A DNA stretch of 64,000 bases from Histomonas meleagridis (taxonomy: Eukaryota; Parabasalia; Tritrichomonadida; Dientamoebidae), in assembly GCA_020186115.1 (NCBI GenBank), contig WSYJ01000025.1, positions 248,001 through 312,000 of the forward strand. Reading direction: 5' to 3'. Below, piece by piece: positions 1 through 10,917 of the stretch. The stretch's first letter is position 1, and each line of letters starts with the position of its first letter. The notes beneath the pieces are model-generated. The model was given only the letters and a program-made list of their open reading frames with translations. It had not been told where the DNA came from and did no database searches. The translations under genes were made by a program, and so were the position numbers.

Positions 1-8
1 ATATAACA

Positions 9-302
9 ATGAATCAAATCGAAGAAATCGAAAAATTAAAAGATAATGAAGTTGATTACTTAAATAAATGTTTAAGCAAAGTAAATGTAAAACACGTGAA
101 TTCAAAAAATCCACAGAATTTAATAAAAGAGCAAATAGAAGTATTAAACAAAAAAATTCATTTGTTAAAAAAATCGGTGCTGATACAACAAAAGACAAAA
201 TGTTCAAAGCGTTTGCAATTGGTACCAATTGTTGATGTTGAGAATGCTACTGATCAAATAATTGTGTCAAATCAAAAGCTTATTGCGAAATTTTGTAAAT
301 AA
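9..302 (+). CDS. small hypothetical helical protein, 97 aa
   Basis: This is an ATG-started frame of 97 codons, preceded by the AT-rich stretch atataaca and closed by TAA. The protein is Lys/Glu/Asn-rich and predicted helical, with heptad-like Leu/Ile spacing around residues 40-60, so a short coiled coil is likely. I recognise no domain. It lies on the same strand as the Myb gene 199 bp downstream. It touches the window edge, so it could be the end of a longer gene if the start lies further left. Codon content resembles the neighbours, but length alone does not prove that it is coding. Confidence 0.4.
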   Translation: MNQIEEIEKLKDNEVDYLNKCLSKVNVKHVNSKNPQNLIKEQIEVLNKKIHLLKKSVLIQQKTKCSKRLQLVPIVDVENATDQIIVSNQKLIAKFCK

Positions 303-431
303 ATTATAACATTAACATATGTGTTACATTTTTATTACGGATAAATGCGTAATTTGCGAAATATAAATAGAAAAACAGTCTCATTTGTAAATGGAATATT
401 TGACATTTTATGTAAAATAAGTTGGTCGTAC

Positions 432-442
432 GCCACTTTTTC
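432..442 (+). promoter_or_regulatory. candidate CACTTT promoter element
   Basis: The motif GCCACTTTTTC ends 58 bp before the ATG of the Myb gene at 501. Related elements in the same sense precede the genes at 22599, 60733 and 47886-49466 at similar distances. The role is inferred from recurrence only. Confidence 0.35.
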
Positions 443-500
443 AATACGGGTCAAAATTTAAAAATCATGTGAAGATTTTCAGAATCATTTTTAATTTAAA

Positions 501-989
501 ATGTCTGCAAGAAGGAGAGAAAAGTTTTTACCTGATGAGGACAAACGACTTCGTGAGCTTGTAAAAATATATGGGGTGAATTCATGGGAGCTTATATCTA
601 AAAAAATGGAAAATCGAAACCCACGTCAATGCCGTGAAAGATGGAAACATTATTTATCATCAACAAAATCAAAAATCGAATGGACAAAAGAGGAAGATGA
701 TTTACTTTTCATAAAGATGCAAGAACTAGGACCAAAATGGACAAAAATTTCCAAATTTTTTGAAGGACGTACAGATATCCAAATAAAGAAGCGTTGGATG
801 GATAAATTCGCAAGTGTGAGTGATCTCCATTTAAAGAAAAATAAGAGAGTGGATATCCATTTACAAAACTTTAATCAAGAACCAGATCAAGATAATAATG
901 GGAGCAAAATATTTGATTTCAATTTTTATGATTCTGTTTCCAATAACGAAAAGAATTTTGGAAACTTTGAATCTCCCTTTTGCTTCTAA
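501..989 (+). CDS. R2R3 Myb-like DNA-binding protein
   Basis: This 162-aa protein is a compact transcription factor of the Myb family that is strongly expanded in trichomonads. Repeat 1 covers about residues 7-54, with Phe9 in place of the first tryptophan, then Trp29 and Trp48. Repeat 2 covers about 58-103 with Trp61, Trp80 and Trp99. The recognition-helix signature NPRQCRERWKHYL of repeat 1 is textbook Myb. The remaining roughly 55 residues are Asn/Asp-rich and disordered, with no visible activation domain. It should bind promoter DNA in the nucleus; in this group related proteins bind AACG-type sites. The start is the first ATG and directly precedes the Myb core. A CACTTT-type element lies 58 bp upstream. 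Confidence 0.9.
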   Translation: MSARRREKFLPDEDKRLRELVKIYGVNSWELISKKMENRNPRQCRERWKHYLSSTKSKIEWTKEEDDLLFIKMQELGPKWTKISKFFEGRTDIQIKKRWMDKFASVSDLHLKKNKRVDIHLQNFNQEPDQDNNGSKIFDFNFYDSVSNNEKNFGNFESPFCF

Positions 990-1304
990 GCGCCTAACAT
1001 ATGTTATTATTTATAATTAAATTTTTATTATCTGTTTCATATATTTCAGTTAATGATTTTAATCGCATTTTTATCTGAAGCATGCTTCACTGAGTAAAAT
1101 TATTTTGTTTAAATTGAATAAAAATAATAATTTTAATTCTAATATGAAATAATTTTAATCATGCACAAACTTCATTTAGATTTAATGAATCAAAAATCAT
1201 TCTATTTGTTATCACATTTTAACAAATAAATTAATGAATAAACAAACACATTATGAATATTATTTAATAAAAAATATTTTCAATGCGAAGAATACAAATT
1301 TTAT

Positions 1305-2264
1305 TTATTGGATAACACAATCTTCTTTGTTTTCTGCTTCTGAATTAGATTCCGATGATTCTTTTGAAAACCCTGCGTGTTGTCTATAAAAAAGTTCCCA
1401 ATTTATTTGGTTAAGTGATATATTTAATTCCTTTAATATTATCTTCAGTTGGTTCTCTATGTTTGTGTAACTTGGCTGTGAATTATATTTGAGGTTAATT
1501 AAATGTTGATAAATCGGACAAAAACTTTTTGTTATTCCTTTACAAAGTTTAGCGGCTGTCATAGACTTCTTCATCTCGCGCATTTCTTCAATCGTTTCAC
1601 ATTCTCTCCATGGAAGTTGGCCTGTTAAAAGTTCAATTGACGAATAATACCATGAAATGAGATCATCGCGACGACCCATTGGTTTGCGTAAATGTGCATA
1701 TGGTGAGGCATAGTTCTTTGTCCCCTTGAAAGGATTGGATTCTTTGGCTTGAAATGGTTGATTGGTTTCAAAATCGATATGAAGTTCAGCAAGTCCAAAA
1801 TCGATAAGAACCAGTGGATACTTCCTGTCATTTTGAACAAGGAAGTTGCCTGGTTTGATATCTCGATGAATATAACCTTTTTCATGTAATTTTTTGATAA
1901 CTAAATACATCTGATAAATAAGAGGGAAAGCAATGGCTGGCTCTAGCTTACCGTTACTTTCTTTGCGGATTTCTGATAATGATTGGCCGTATAACGGCAT
2001 AATATAGTATTGAACATTTTTAAAAGTACCAGTTTCACTAATTATTGGGAAACACTTACACCTGTTTTTCTTAAGACACTTTGTTTCGTTCTTAAGAAAT
2101 GATTCATTTACTGATGACAACTCTGTCTTTAACGCAAATGCTTCTCCTGAAGTTGTTTCAATAACTTTATAAACATTTCCAAAGCCACCCCTTCCTATTA
2201 GAGAAGCTATTTTGTAATGGGAAATTTTCGTGCCTTTTGGGAAAACTTCAGTTTCAGTATCCAT
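1305..2264 (-). CDS. CK1-type serine/threonine protein kinase
   Basis: This 319-aa kinase is of casein kinase 1 type. The start is taken at the ATG at 2264 (MDTETEVF); the frame extends 7 codons further only with a TTG. Visible motifs are the glycine loop GRGGFGNV (residues 24-31), the ATP-anchoring Lys46 in FALK, the catalytic loop HRDIKPGN (133-140), DFG (155-157), and the CK1-type substitution of the APE region by a GTKNYASPYAH segment followed by GRRDD. All catalytic residues are present, so it should be active. Trichomonad CK1 kinases form a very large family, so the specific substrate cannot be named. The tail beyond about residue 285 is short and acidic (ESSESNSEAENKE). It is convergent with the Myb gene. 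Confidence 0.93.
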   Translation of the reverse strand: MDTETEVFPKGTKISHYKIASLIGRGGFGNVYKVIETTSGEAFALKTELSSVNESFLKNETKCLKKNRCKCFPIISETGTFKNVQYYIMPLYGQSLSEIRKESNGKLEPAIAFPLIYQMYLVIKKLHEKGYIHRDIKPGNFLVQNDRKYPLVLIDFGLAELHIDFETNQPFQAKESNPFKGTKNYASPYAHLRKPMGRRDDLISWYYSSIELLTGQLPWRECETIEEMREMKKSMTAAKLCKGITKSFCPIYQHLINLKYNSQPSYTNIENQLKIILKELNISLNQINWELFYRQHAGFSKESSESNSEAENKEDCVIQ

Positions 2265-2538
2265 AATAAAAGACGTTAAATTCAAAATTGAGAGCGAAAA
2301 CGAAAGTTCAATTTTGGAACCTAAAAATACACCCGTAACTCATATTTTCAAAGTTATTTTGGAAAGATTTCAAGCTTTAGTGCTTGTTTTATACATAACT
2401 CAGTTTTAAGCAAAACAGTAATTTGTATTTTAAGATTTGATCAAATCAATTTTGAAAATTAACTAATTATTGGTTATTTTAAGTAAAGATGTAATAAAAT
2501 ACAATAAAAGCTTTTTATTACAAAAAATTATTTCCAAT

Positions 2539-3603
2539 CTAAATGTTTTCTTTTTTGATTATTATATCTGTTTGTACTGGATTTATTCTCTTACTTCCGC
2601 ATACGAGGCACGCCTTCCCATGGCCAGCTGCCAAAAATTCTTTCAGCCGTTCTGAGAAGAATTTTTCAGCCTCATTTTTTCCCATTTTTTTATTTATTTG
2701 TTTCTTTTGGTCATTTAATTCTTCTCCAACTTTCGCAATCATCAATCGCAATTTCTCAAACATTCTCTCAACAAGTGTATTCTCAGCTTTACGCTCAATT
2801 TTTGAAGTTAGAATATGGTTTTCTTCTTCAATGAATTCATATATATGTGAAATAGTATTTTGTACTTCATTAAATTCATTCGTTTCATTTTCTTCGATGG
2901 TTTCAATGTTAGTTGGAAGTTCATTTAACTTTATAGGAGCATGAATTGGTTCAGTTTTAACATTTCTTTCAATTGGAAGTGGTGGATGATAATCAGATGA
3001 TATCATCTGATCGATCATTTTGTCATTAAGTTGTTGAATTTCATATTTAATTTCTTGGATTTCATCTTCAATTTGTGTAGAAGTTGCATTTTTTTGGTTA
3101 TTTTGAATGCGATCTTCAATAGATTTGATTTTCTTTATTATTTCGTCATCATTACCTTTTGGATTAGTACCAGTGCCAACTTTTTTGTCAACATTTTTTA
3201 TTGATTGTGACATTAAAATTATTTCGGCAGATAACGTATCCATCTTTTGAACAATAGTGACATTATTGGATGATATAGTGGAATCAACATATTTTTCAAG
3301 ATCTTTCTTTAGTGTTTTATTTTTTTGATCAATTTCAGTATGAATTAACCCAAGTTTTTTATCAATATTTGGAATGTTTTCATTTATTTGTTTTATTTCA
3401 TTCATGCATATATTTTTGAATGCATCAAAGTCATCTTTGTTACATTTTTGGTTAATTTGTTCTTCTAATGATAATATTTGCTTTTTTTGTTCTTTAAGAG
3501 TTTTCATAATTTCATCAAGAGTACTTGATAGAGAATCAGCTGATAATTTTATGTTTAGAAGATTTCCTTTCTCGACAATTGCTTTTAATCTTTCTACAGA
3601 CAT
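2539..3603 (-). CDS. coiled-coil protein with C-terminal CxxC
   Basis: I do not recognise this protein, 354 aa from the ATG at 3603 (MSVERLKAIVEK). The frame remains open to an ATG at 3705, but the extra 34 residues are hydrophobic and basic and look like translated 5' sequence, so I prefer the inner start. Nearly the whole chain is Lys/Glu/Gln/Asn/Ile-rich helical sequence with heptad spacing (roughly residues 20-160 and 250-330), broken by a Pro-rich stretch around 210-235. The end carries GKACLVCGSK, a single CxxC pair that could be half of a zinc knuckle or a redox or lipidation site. A cytoskeletal or scaffold role is a guess. Confidence 0.75.
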   Translation of the reverse strand: MSVERLKAIVEKGNLLNIKLSADSLSSTLDEIMKTLKEQKKQILSLEEQINQKCNKDDFDAFKNICMNEIKQINENIPNIDKKLGLIHTEIDQKNKTLKKDLEKYVDSTISSNNVTIVQKMDTLSAEIILMSQSIKNVDKKVGTGTNPKGNDDEIIKKIKSIEDRIQNNQKNATSTQIEDEIQEIKYEIQQLNDKMIDQMISSDYHPPLPIERNVKTEPIHAPIKLNELPTNIETIEENETNEFNEVQNTISHIYEFIEEENHILTSKIERKAENTLVERMFEKLRLMIAKVGEELNDQKKQINKKMGKNEAEKFFSERLKEFLAAGHGKACLVCGSKRINPVQTDIIIKKENI

Positions 3604-3879
3604 TTTTTGGGAAGTCAATAACGTGCATTTTTGGGCTGCCCTATAACGATAGAAATTGTACAATAAGCGGTTATAATATGTTATATTTTTTAGACAAATC
3701 CTCATTTATATATTAAAGTACCAAATTTATTACGAACATTTTAAGTCAACAAAAAATTATTTAAGAAATTAATTGATTCCTTTTTATTCAATTCATCACA
3801 TTTTGAAAATTCAAAAATGTTTTATCAAATAATATTTCATATCATTTGGATTTCCTATTTATTCCCTTTAAATCTTATC

Positions 3880-4140
3880 TTAAAAGAATACTTGACCATC
3901 CTGTTGTTGATACTTTTCCAAATACTTCTTTAATATCTGCCGTTGTGTCATAAATTCACCTGTTTCTTTTTTCTAAATAATGCCAATCAGTTGTTTTTAT
4001 TCATTTTTATATAATGCAAACGGTCTCCCTACAGGTTTTTAATTTTTTCTTAGCTTTGGAAAAATTTTCCAAACATTACCTTCTGAAACATTAAAGTGTG
4101 CTGAGATTAGTCTTGAATTACAGCTTATAAAACAATTTTG
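3880..4140 (-). pseudogene. degenerate transposase N-terminal (helix-turn-helix) relic
   Basis: Reading the minus strand gives a helix-turn-helix-like stretch (LISAHFNVSEGNVWKIFPK), then KPVGRPFAL and, after two stops, ETGEFMTQRQIL. A HTH followed by a GRP(F/P) linker is the layout of the DNA-binding half of pogo/Tc1-like transposases. Several in-frame stops show that it is dead. No catalytic half or inverted ends were found nearby. The family call is tentative. Confidence 0.35.
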
Positions 4141-4589
4141 GGGAAGGAATCCACTTTTCTCATGAGAAAAAATGGATAACTTTTTTCAATCGAAGGCATT
4201 AAAAGTTAAAAATATGAATTCTTCCTGTATAACTGTTATGTAGGATAGCCTATTCAGTATTATTAATTTTGCATATAAATTTATATTCGAAAAAAATTAT
4301 GAAGGATCATTGGTTGACTCTATCCTAAAGAAACGATCTTATATCAAAGTTATTGATTATTTTATAAATATTCAAAAACAATAATAATCTAGAATTTAAT
4401 CTTCGCTATGGATATTAGCAAATTATTTGAACACATTAAGATAAATTTTTGAAGAAAATGATATGTTTGAAGAACCGATGCAAAATTACGCCACACATGT
4501 TGCAACACCTACAAGCTTTTTTTGAAGCTTCTCAAAAAGTTTAAATACACATACAATTTTGTCTTGATTTGAAAACGTAGTGAATTCAA

Positions 4590-5520
4590 TATTGAATATT
4601 GAACTTCATTAACAAATATTGAAATTCCATCTTCTGTTACTTCAATTGGAAGTTATGCATTTTCTTCTTGTACTTCTTTAACAAATATTGAAATTCCATC
4701 TTCTGTTACTTATATTGGGCAAAATGCATTTTCTTCTTGTACTTCTTTAACAAATATTGAAATTCCATCTTCTGTTACTTATATTGGGCAAAATGCATTT
4801 AGATATTGTTCTAATTTAAGTTGTATTAATTATTATGGTGACTACGATCCATTAGAATATGGATCACATGTTTTTGATGGTGTTCCCGCAAAGTATGTCA
4901 TGACATTATATACGTATACTGGTGAAACATTTGTAACATTGAAAGTATTAAAAGGAGCTACAGTTGAAGGATGTCCTTCATTAATAATGAAATCTTTTAC
5001 TCAATCGAATACATATTCACAGTCAAATACATTTACTCAGTCGAATACATTTAATCCATCATTACAATTTGATCTGACATTGATCCATTGCATTAATTAA
5101 TTCATTATCACTTACAAATTCAGTCACTGTTTCAATTTTCATATCAAATTCAAAAATACATTTGTTTCGTAGAATAACAAGATGTGGTGAACTATATAAA
5201 CGAATAATATATGTAGATACACAAATATCTTATTATGACTCAGTTATCACTTATTATTATCTAATTTCACTTTTTCTATTGTTAGCTTCCGAATAAGTAA
5301 AATCGCGCAATCATTGTTTACATCAAATGATGATAACACATTCGAAACAAGTGAAACTGAAAACAATGATAACACCGTCTCAATAGCTGTTGGAATATGT
5401 GTTCCTGTCGTTGTGATATTAATTGCCGTTTTAATAGTATTATTAGTGATTCGTAAAAGAAATAACAAACAAGCCCGCAGTGAAGGAAATTACGTCGAAG
5501 AAAAGGATATCGAATTATGA
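4590..5520 (+). pseudogene. BspA-like leucine-rich surface protein, broken
   Basis: This is the relic of a BspA-type (TpLRR/LRR_5) surface protein. Positions 4611-4817 encode three successive 23-residue LRRs of the form NIEIPSSVTYIGQNAFSSCT, followed by the usual cap (CSNLSCINYYGD) and a stalk rich in SQSNTF/TQSNTF units (4990-5055). The frame stops at 5098. Further stops follow before another frame (5314-5520) resumes with an acidic segment, a membrane span (VSIAVGICVPVVVILIAVLI), RKR and a short cytoplasmic tail. The N-terminus with signal peptide is absent. Three defects (missing start, internal stops, frame change) make function unlikely. The intact relatives are at 26066-27937 and 28620-30311. 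Confidence 0.8.
4611..4817 (+). repeat. three tandem 69-bp LRR-encoding repeats
   Basis: The unit beginning aacaaatattgaaattcc starts at 4611, 4680 and 4749, exactly 69 bp (23 codons) apart. Copies 2 and 3 are almost identical, and copy 1 differs mainly around tcaattggaagttat. This is a recent expansion inside the BspA relic. Confidence 0.9.
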
Positions 5521-6779
5521 AAAATAAGCAAAACTAATAATAAACATTAGTTTACATTTCACGATTTTTTCTTAAATATCATTTTAAGTATAAACAATGT
5601 TATGAATGTAAATAATGCACTGAAACATGTGATGGAAATTTAAAGAGAATTCATTTGTATATGTGTTACATTTAGATTGGTATCATTTCAGTTTCAGAAA
5701 TTCGTACAGATTCTTCGATAATTATTATAGTTATGTTTCGATGTTAACATCTGTACATCCAATGATTTCCGATTGTAGCACATAGAATTTTTTGATTGTA
5801 GAATTCCTTTGTATTAATAAAAATTCAAGATATTATATAATTAAGCTCTTTTCTCGTCCTTATCGAATTAACAGAATCATGTGTTCTTATATATGAAAAC
5901 TATTCCAACATTTCATTCGTAAAAGTGGCCATTTCTAATAACTACATCCGAATTTCAAATGTTAATGAAGTACCTTTAAGAAATGATGTTGTTATGATTT
6001 TAAATAATTTATTGTAAAGTTTAATAAGAAGTGAAACAAATTGGAAAAAATCTAATAAAACAGAAATAACATTGGATAGATATGCATAAATTCAAATGTG
6101 AATGTGTTCTGGCGTAATTTAAATAAAAAATTAATATATAGATTACAAGAAAAGTAAATGTTAAATTATATATAAGAAAATATCCGAAATTTTAAGACAT
6201 TATGATAAAAATGCATAATTTTTTTAGAAGGCAAAAGATATATCAATATTTAAATGAGTATAAAATGTTTACTACTTAAGTAGTCTTTCTTCTGTATGTG
6301 ATAACATCATATTTCACAGAATAAGAAAAAAATTATTCACATCGAACCGGTCTGATGCATACATAGACTAAAGGAAACTAAATATGAAAATACCAAGTTT
6401 CATTTCACTTTTAAAGTTAAATGATTATAATCATTCCATTATTTTTTATATATAACTGAACTGGGTTTGGATGAAATTTCTCAGATAAAATCTATTAAAA
6501 ATGCGAACAAAACCCCAAAGCTTGGCTTTGATATGTTTTTTGAAGCACAAATAACCAAGATACTCTCATGTCTATAAATAAAGATTTTTTATATAATGAT
6601 AATTTATGGATTTCAGATTCCGATGTTTTTGGAATTTTGTTATTCATGAATAAGAAAATATGTTCTCAAAGTATTGAAGGTATTATAACTTAAATCAACA
6701 TTTTTATGAGTAAACAAATTATGTTAATTACATCTTGATCGTTTTTCATTAAAAAATGTGTTGAATTTTCGGATATTAT
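5521..6779. other. intergenic, no gene seen
   Basis: About 1.26 kb of AT-rich DNA with stops in all frames. I see no conserved protein segment, RNA gene or repeat. The last 70 bp (gatcgtttttcattaaaaaa near 6740) are the likely promoter of the TKL kinase. Confidence 0.6.
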
Positions 6780-9700
6780 ATGTATTCAAATGTCTATCGT
6801 ATTAATATGAGTGGAAAAACTCCACAAATATTAAAGAATATCTATAATTTCATTACACGTATCAAAGCAGAACTAAACGAAGCTGTTGTTTACCAGAAAG
6901 AATGCGAACAAGTTTATATTTCTCTTAATCAATATTTAAAATCGATTAAACAATCAAAACCAGCTAAAGGAACACTTACAACCGAACAAGAGAGTAGCTA
7001 TGAGAGCTTGCTTTCTTCTCTAACCAAATTGAATAATATTGTTCAAATGTTGAGCAAAGATTTTTGGGGTTCTGTAGCTCTTGAATGGTCAGTAACTAAA
7101 CCAATTGATGATGTGTCTAGTATTATGGACAACATATATACTATTCTCAACAATCTACAACTTGATGTTAAACCATATCGTCCTTCCCAACAAATTATTT
7201 CTGAAGACATTACATCACTGTACAGGATCTTCAAGTCATCCAAGCAAAGCTCATCCAAACTTGAAGAAAGGCTTAAATCGATAACCATCTATATGCATAA
7301 TAACGGAATTCCAATTCCTTCAAGTGATGAATCAATTTCCATTGACATTTTCCATGGTACTGTTGACTATATTGTGCATCACAATGATTTTTCCATTCAA
7401 AAACAGATTGGCGTTGGTTCAGCGGGGATTGTTTACATTGGCACAGATCTTCGTACCAAAGAAACAGTTGCAATCAAACAACTTAAGAATGTTGATCTTA
7501 GTCCTCAAGAACTCGAATCCTTCAAACGCGAGATCGCAGTCTTAAGTGCACTTAAACATCCATATTTAGTCCCATTTGTTGGCGCTACAAACATCGCACC
7601 ATATTGGATCATCACTAAGTATATGCCTGGCAAGTCATTATATCATCGAGTCAAGAACAAAACTGATCTTACACCACTTGACAAGACGAAGATAGCATAT
7701 CATATAGCAGAAGGAATGGCCTTTCTACATTCGAAGAAGATAATTCATAGAGACTTAAAGACATTAAATATTTTACTCGACGAAAATAACGAACCGAAAA
7801 TTTGCGATTTTGGAATTTCCAGGAAAATTACACAAGGAAATACTCCAATGACTGGACTAATTGGGACAGTTAACTATATGGCACCTGAGCTTTGTAAGAC
7901 ATCTAAAGCAAGCTATACCTTAAAGGTGGATGTCTTTTCTTACGGGATGATGTTATGGGAGATGGTCACTTGTGAAGTTCCATTTCGAGCTCAGAAATAC
8001 GATCAATTCAAAATAATTGAATTGATACGAAACGGGGTGCGCCCGAACATTCCGAAGACCACCCCGAAGCCATTGAAAAAGTTGATAACCGATTGCTGGG
8101 GTAACGAACCCGAAAACCGCCCCTCGTTTAGTCAAATTCTTCGAAGAATGGAATCGGAAAGAATTTGTTTTTATGGGACAAACAAAGAACTTGTAGAAGA
8201 TTTCTATACTAATGAAATTTCGGGTCATTCTAATAATAATAATGATGAACAAGAACCGCAAAGTTTAACTAAGAATGAAACTGAACCTGAGAAAATCATT
8301 CGATTAATATCAATGAAGAAGCCAAACATGCAAAATGTTAATCAATGTATAGATACAATCTTAAAGAGCCCTGAGATGATAGATTCATTACAACAATTAG
8401 GATTTATCGAAACGGCGACATTTGCATTAGGGAAACTGAATGATGTCTCTAAAATTGTTACTTTATTAATCCAAACACTTCAAACGAATGAATCGAAGAA
8501 ATCATTTTTATTTTCGAATGGTGTCGAAGCGATAACGAAGTTATTAAAATCAAAATCAACACGTAAATATGGATGCGCATTAATCAAACATTTACTTGAT
8601 ACATTAGATAATGATCAAACGGAAATAATTCTTTCGTCGCTATTAAAAATAGGAAAATATAAATTGTCAATGACAGTATTGAAGAAGACGGAATTCAAAG
8701 GCTACTCTGTAATCGGAAAATATTTGCATGAAATAATTTCGTACAACAAAAAAAGAAGTCAACTCGAAAGTCGTTCGTTGTTGTTGGCAACTTACTTAGC
8801 TAAAGAAGGTATAGACAATGCTTTAGCTTCAGAACTAACAACAAAATTCGCAATATCTATGGGTTCGACAGAACTCGTTCTAAAACTTCTTTCGTTCGAT
8901 GCGTTTAAGGGTAAAATGGGTAACGATGACATCTTACAAATTTGTAACGTTTTGGCAAATAAAAGCGCTTCAATAGAAAGCAAAACTTGCGCTTTATTAC
9001 TTATAGATGCAATTCCTCATGACGTGTTAAAAGTGGTAATAGGGTACCCCAAATTCGTTAATGATGTGTTCGATGTAAACGCCGATATAGACTTAAAGGG
9101 TAAAATCTTATACAAAATTTGTACATTCCCTCAATCGGCGGCGGTTATCTTGTCAAAAAAGGAGTTCCTTCAGAAAAATATAGGGCACCCGAAAGTATTG
9201 GCACTTTTCATCCCGCTGGGCGGTTTCTATCCAAAAGAAACTTTAGAATTAAATTTCGTAATAGAAACTTGTTTAAAGTTCCTCAAAGAAAGAAAGTATG
9301 TTGAGGTGGTCCTTAGAATAATTGGTGTACTTTCTTCTTATACACAGTTCGAAGATAGGAAAGAAATAGTTACTGAATTATTGAACCTTTTAAAGGAATC
9401 TTATTGCACAGAACTCGAATTGACTCTCCTCTTAGGTATCCTTTATAATCTTTCTAATGAACAAGAACATGAAAACCCTCTTTTCCAATCTATTTATCCA
9501 CATTTACTTAGATTGGCAGAATCAAACACTCCATATAGCGGACTAGCACTCCAAGTTCTTTCTACTTGTCATCTTCCACCACCAACTTCTCGATTATCAG
9601 GTCGAGTATTTGATGTATTATTGAAATCAATCGAAAATGGAGACATGTACGCAAAGCATGCAGCCGGCAAGATCATCATTAAGGCATCACAAAATGAAAT

Positions 9701-9959
9701 ATACTCGGCTATTGCTGACCAAAAGAACTTCGAGCAAATAATTAATAATGAAATTATTAACCAGAAAAATGTCAGCGTTTTCACAGTATTTTGTGAAGCC
9801 GCATTGGCAATGGAGTATAAGCTTTCACAAGAATCATTGAACTCAATTGATTCATTTGTATTGAATCCACAGATCACAGCCGACAATTCATCTAAGCTAA
9901 GGTACTTACAAAGTAAGCTAAGAACGCAGAGAAAATCGGAATTTAGGTCAAAAATTTGA
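6780..9959 (+). CDS. TKL-type protein kinase with helical-repeat tail
   Basis: This 1059-aa protein has three parts. Residues 10-190 are helical and form the N-terminal region usual in trichomonad TKL kinases. The kinase domain is about 204-465: glycine loop IGVGSAGIV (210-218), Lys233 in VAIK, catalytic loop HRDLKTLN (323-330, the TKL/Tyr-like form), DFG (343-345) and APE (368-370). Residues from about 500 to the end are Leu-rich helical repeats resembling ARM/HEAT, probably a protein-binding scaffold. All catalytic residues are present. Either the ATG at 6780 or MSGKTPQ at 6807 could be the start; the latter begins the recognisable domain. It probably acts as a cytosolic signalling Ser/Thr kinase; the pathway is unknown. 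Confidence 0.92.
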   Translation: MYSNVYRINMSGKTPQILKNIYNFITRIKAELNEAVVYQKECEQVYISLNQYLKSIKQSKPAKGTLTTEQESSYESLLSSLTKLNNIVQMLSKDFWGSVALEWSVTKPIDDVSSIMDNIYTILNNLQLDVKPYRPSQQIISEDITSLYRIFKSSKQSSSKLEERLKSITIYMHNNGIPIPSSDESISIDIFHGTVDYIVHHNDFSIQKQIGVGSAGIVYIGTDLRTKETVAIKQLKNVDLSPQELESFKREIAVLSALKHPYLVPFVGATNIAPYWIITKYMPGKSLYHRVKNKTDLTPLDKTKIAYHIAEGMAFLHSKKIIHRDLKTLNILLDENNEPKICDFGISRKITQGNTPMTGLIGTVNYMAPELCKTSKASYTLKVDVFSYGMMLWEMVTCEVPFRAQKYDQFKIIELIRNGVRPNIPKTTPKPLKKLITDCWGNEPENRPSFSQILRRMESERICFYGTNKELVEDFYTNEISGHSNNNNDEQEPQSLTKNETEPEKIIRLISMKKPNMQNVNQCIDTILKSPEMIDSLQQLGFIETATFALGKLNDVSKIVTLLIQTLQTNESKKSFLFSNGVEAITKLLKSKSTRKYGCALIKHLLDTLDNDQTEIILSSLLKIGKYKLSMTVLKKTEFKGYSVIGKYLHEIISYNKKRSQLESRSLLLATYLAKEGIDNALASELTTKFAISMGSTELVLKLLSFDAFKGKMGNDDILQICNVLANKSASIESKTCALLLIDAIPHDVLKVVIGYPKFVNDVFDVNADIDLKGKILYKICTFPQSAAVILSKKEFLQKNIGHPKVLALFIPLGGFYPKETLELNFVIETCLKFLKERKYVEVVLRIIGVLSSYTQFEDRKEIVTELLNLLKESYCTELELTLLLGILYNLSNEQEHENPLFQSIYPHLLRLAESNTPYSGLALQVLSTCHLPPPTSRLSGRVFDVLLKSIENGDMYAKHAAGKIIIKASQNEIYSAIADQKNFEQIINNEIINQKNVSVFTVFCEAALAMEYKLSQESLNSIDSFVLNPQITADNSSKLRYLQSKLRTQRKSEFRSKI

Positions 9960-10141
9960 TGTTTGATTATCAGTAAATTCAAAATTTACGGTATTTTAAA
10001 ATTATATTTTCAAAGCGCACAATGTTTGTGGAATTTAATTTGTTTTTGTTAAAGCATTGAACGCCAAATCATTTATGCTCGTTTTCATATTTAAATAAAC
10101 GGTTTCTACGATTCAAGAAAAGTGTCACGGCCAACTGGGTT

Positions 10142-10840
10142 ATGATCACGCTTTTCTTCTGCTTTGGCTTATCTCTTTTTGGAAACAATAGGCCAAAAAA
10201 TCAATTTGCTGCAGTTCTTAATGGAAATTGGTCAATTGAAATAATTGACTCTGCAAAACAACAAAAAGACTATTATCTCAGAATTTCACCAATAGGAAAC
10301 AAACAAAGCGTTGCAAACATATATGAATCAAATGAAACTGAGGAAGAAATTCAATCATTTACATTACAATTTTTGGAGGATGAGCATTCAATGATTTTAT
10401 CAAATGAAGAAGCAGAAACTGGTATCAAATCCCAAGCACAATCCCTCCGCCAACATGTCACTGCAACAGGTAAATTCCAAAACTATGTTTATAACATTAT
10501 TATTCAATCAGCTACAATCATAATTATAAATCTCTTTGATACAGAAACCAATCAAAACATAGTTGTCAATCTTATAAAAGACATTGATCGTACACCATTA
10601 CCATGGTACAAGGCTAATGCACAAATGATCATAATGATCGTTGTTTTCATCGCTGTACAAATTTTCTCATTTTACAATCAAAGCAAAATGATGAAAAGAC
10701 AAGCAGAGGCTGCCAAGAAAGCCAAAGAACAAAAAGATGCAAAACAAAATGAAAAGCCAAAAGTTGAAGAAGTAAAAGAAGAAGAAGAAGAGACTGAAAA
10801 TGAAAAAGAAAAAGAACATAAAAAAGAAAAAACAGACTAA
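10142..10840 (+). CDS. secretory-pathway membrane protein with lumenal domain and charged tail
   Basis: This 232-aa protein starts with a hydrophobic signal-like segment (LFFCFGLSLFG). A lumenal domain of about 140 residues follows with GNWSIEI and YYLRISP strands, then a membrane span (MIIMIVVFIAVQIFSF, about residues 160-178) and a tail of alternating Lys and Glu. It appears homologous to the convergent neighbour ending at 10918: GNWSIEI matches GEWEIYD, and YYLRISP matches YYIEFHK. The family is not recognised. Type I topology in ER or surface membranes is likely. Linkage to a Derlin gene suggests, but does not show, an ER role. Confidence 0.8.
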   Translation: MITLFFCFGLSLFGNNRPKNQFAAVLNGNWSIEIIDSAKQQKDYYLRISPIGNKQSVANIYESNETEEEIQSFTLQFLEDEHSMILSNEEAETGIKSQAQSLRQHVTATGKFQNYVYNIIIQSATIIIINLFDTETNQNIVVNLIKDIDRTPLPWYKANAQMIIMIVVFIAVQIFSFYNQSKMMKRQAEAAKKAKEQKDAKQNEKPKVEEVKEEEEETENEKEKEHKKEKTD

Positions 10841-10917
10841 AAACGTCATCACATTTTAATTTGTTTATTCGTAAACTTTCAAAAATATTTTTAAATTTCG
10901 CTAAAAATTTTATATTT

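Noticed and set aside
1625-1885. Minus-strand alternate frame inside the CK1-like kinase
   Set aside because: It lies wholly within the kinase core, which has all motifs in the other frame.
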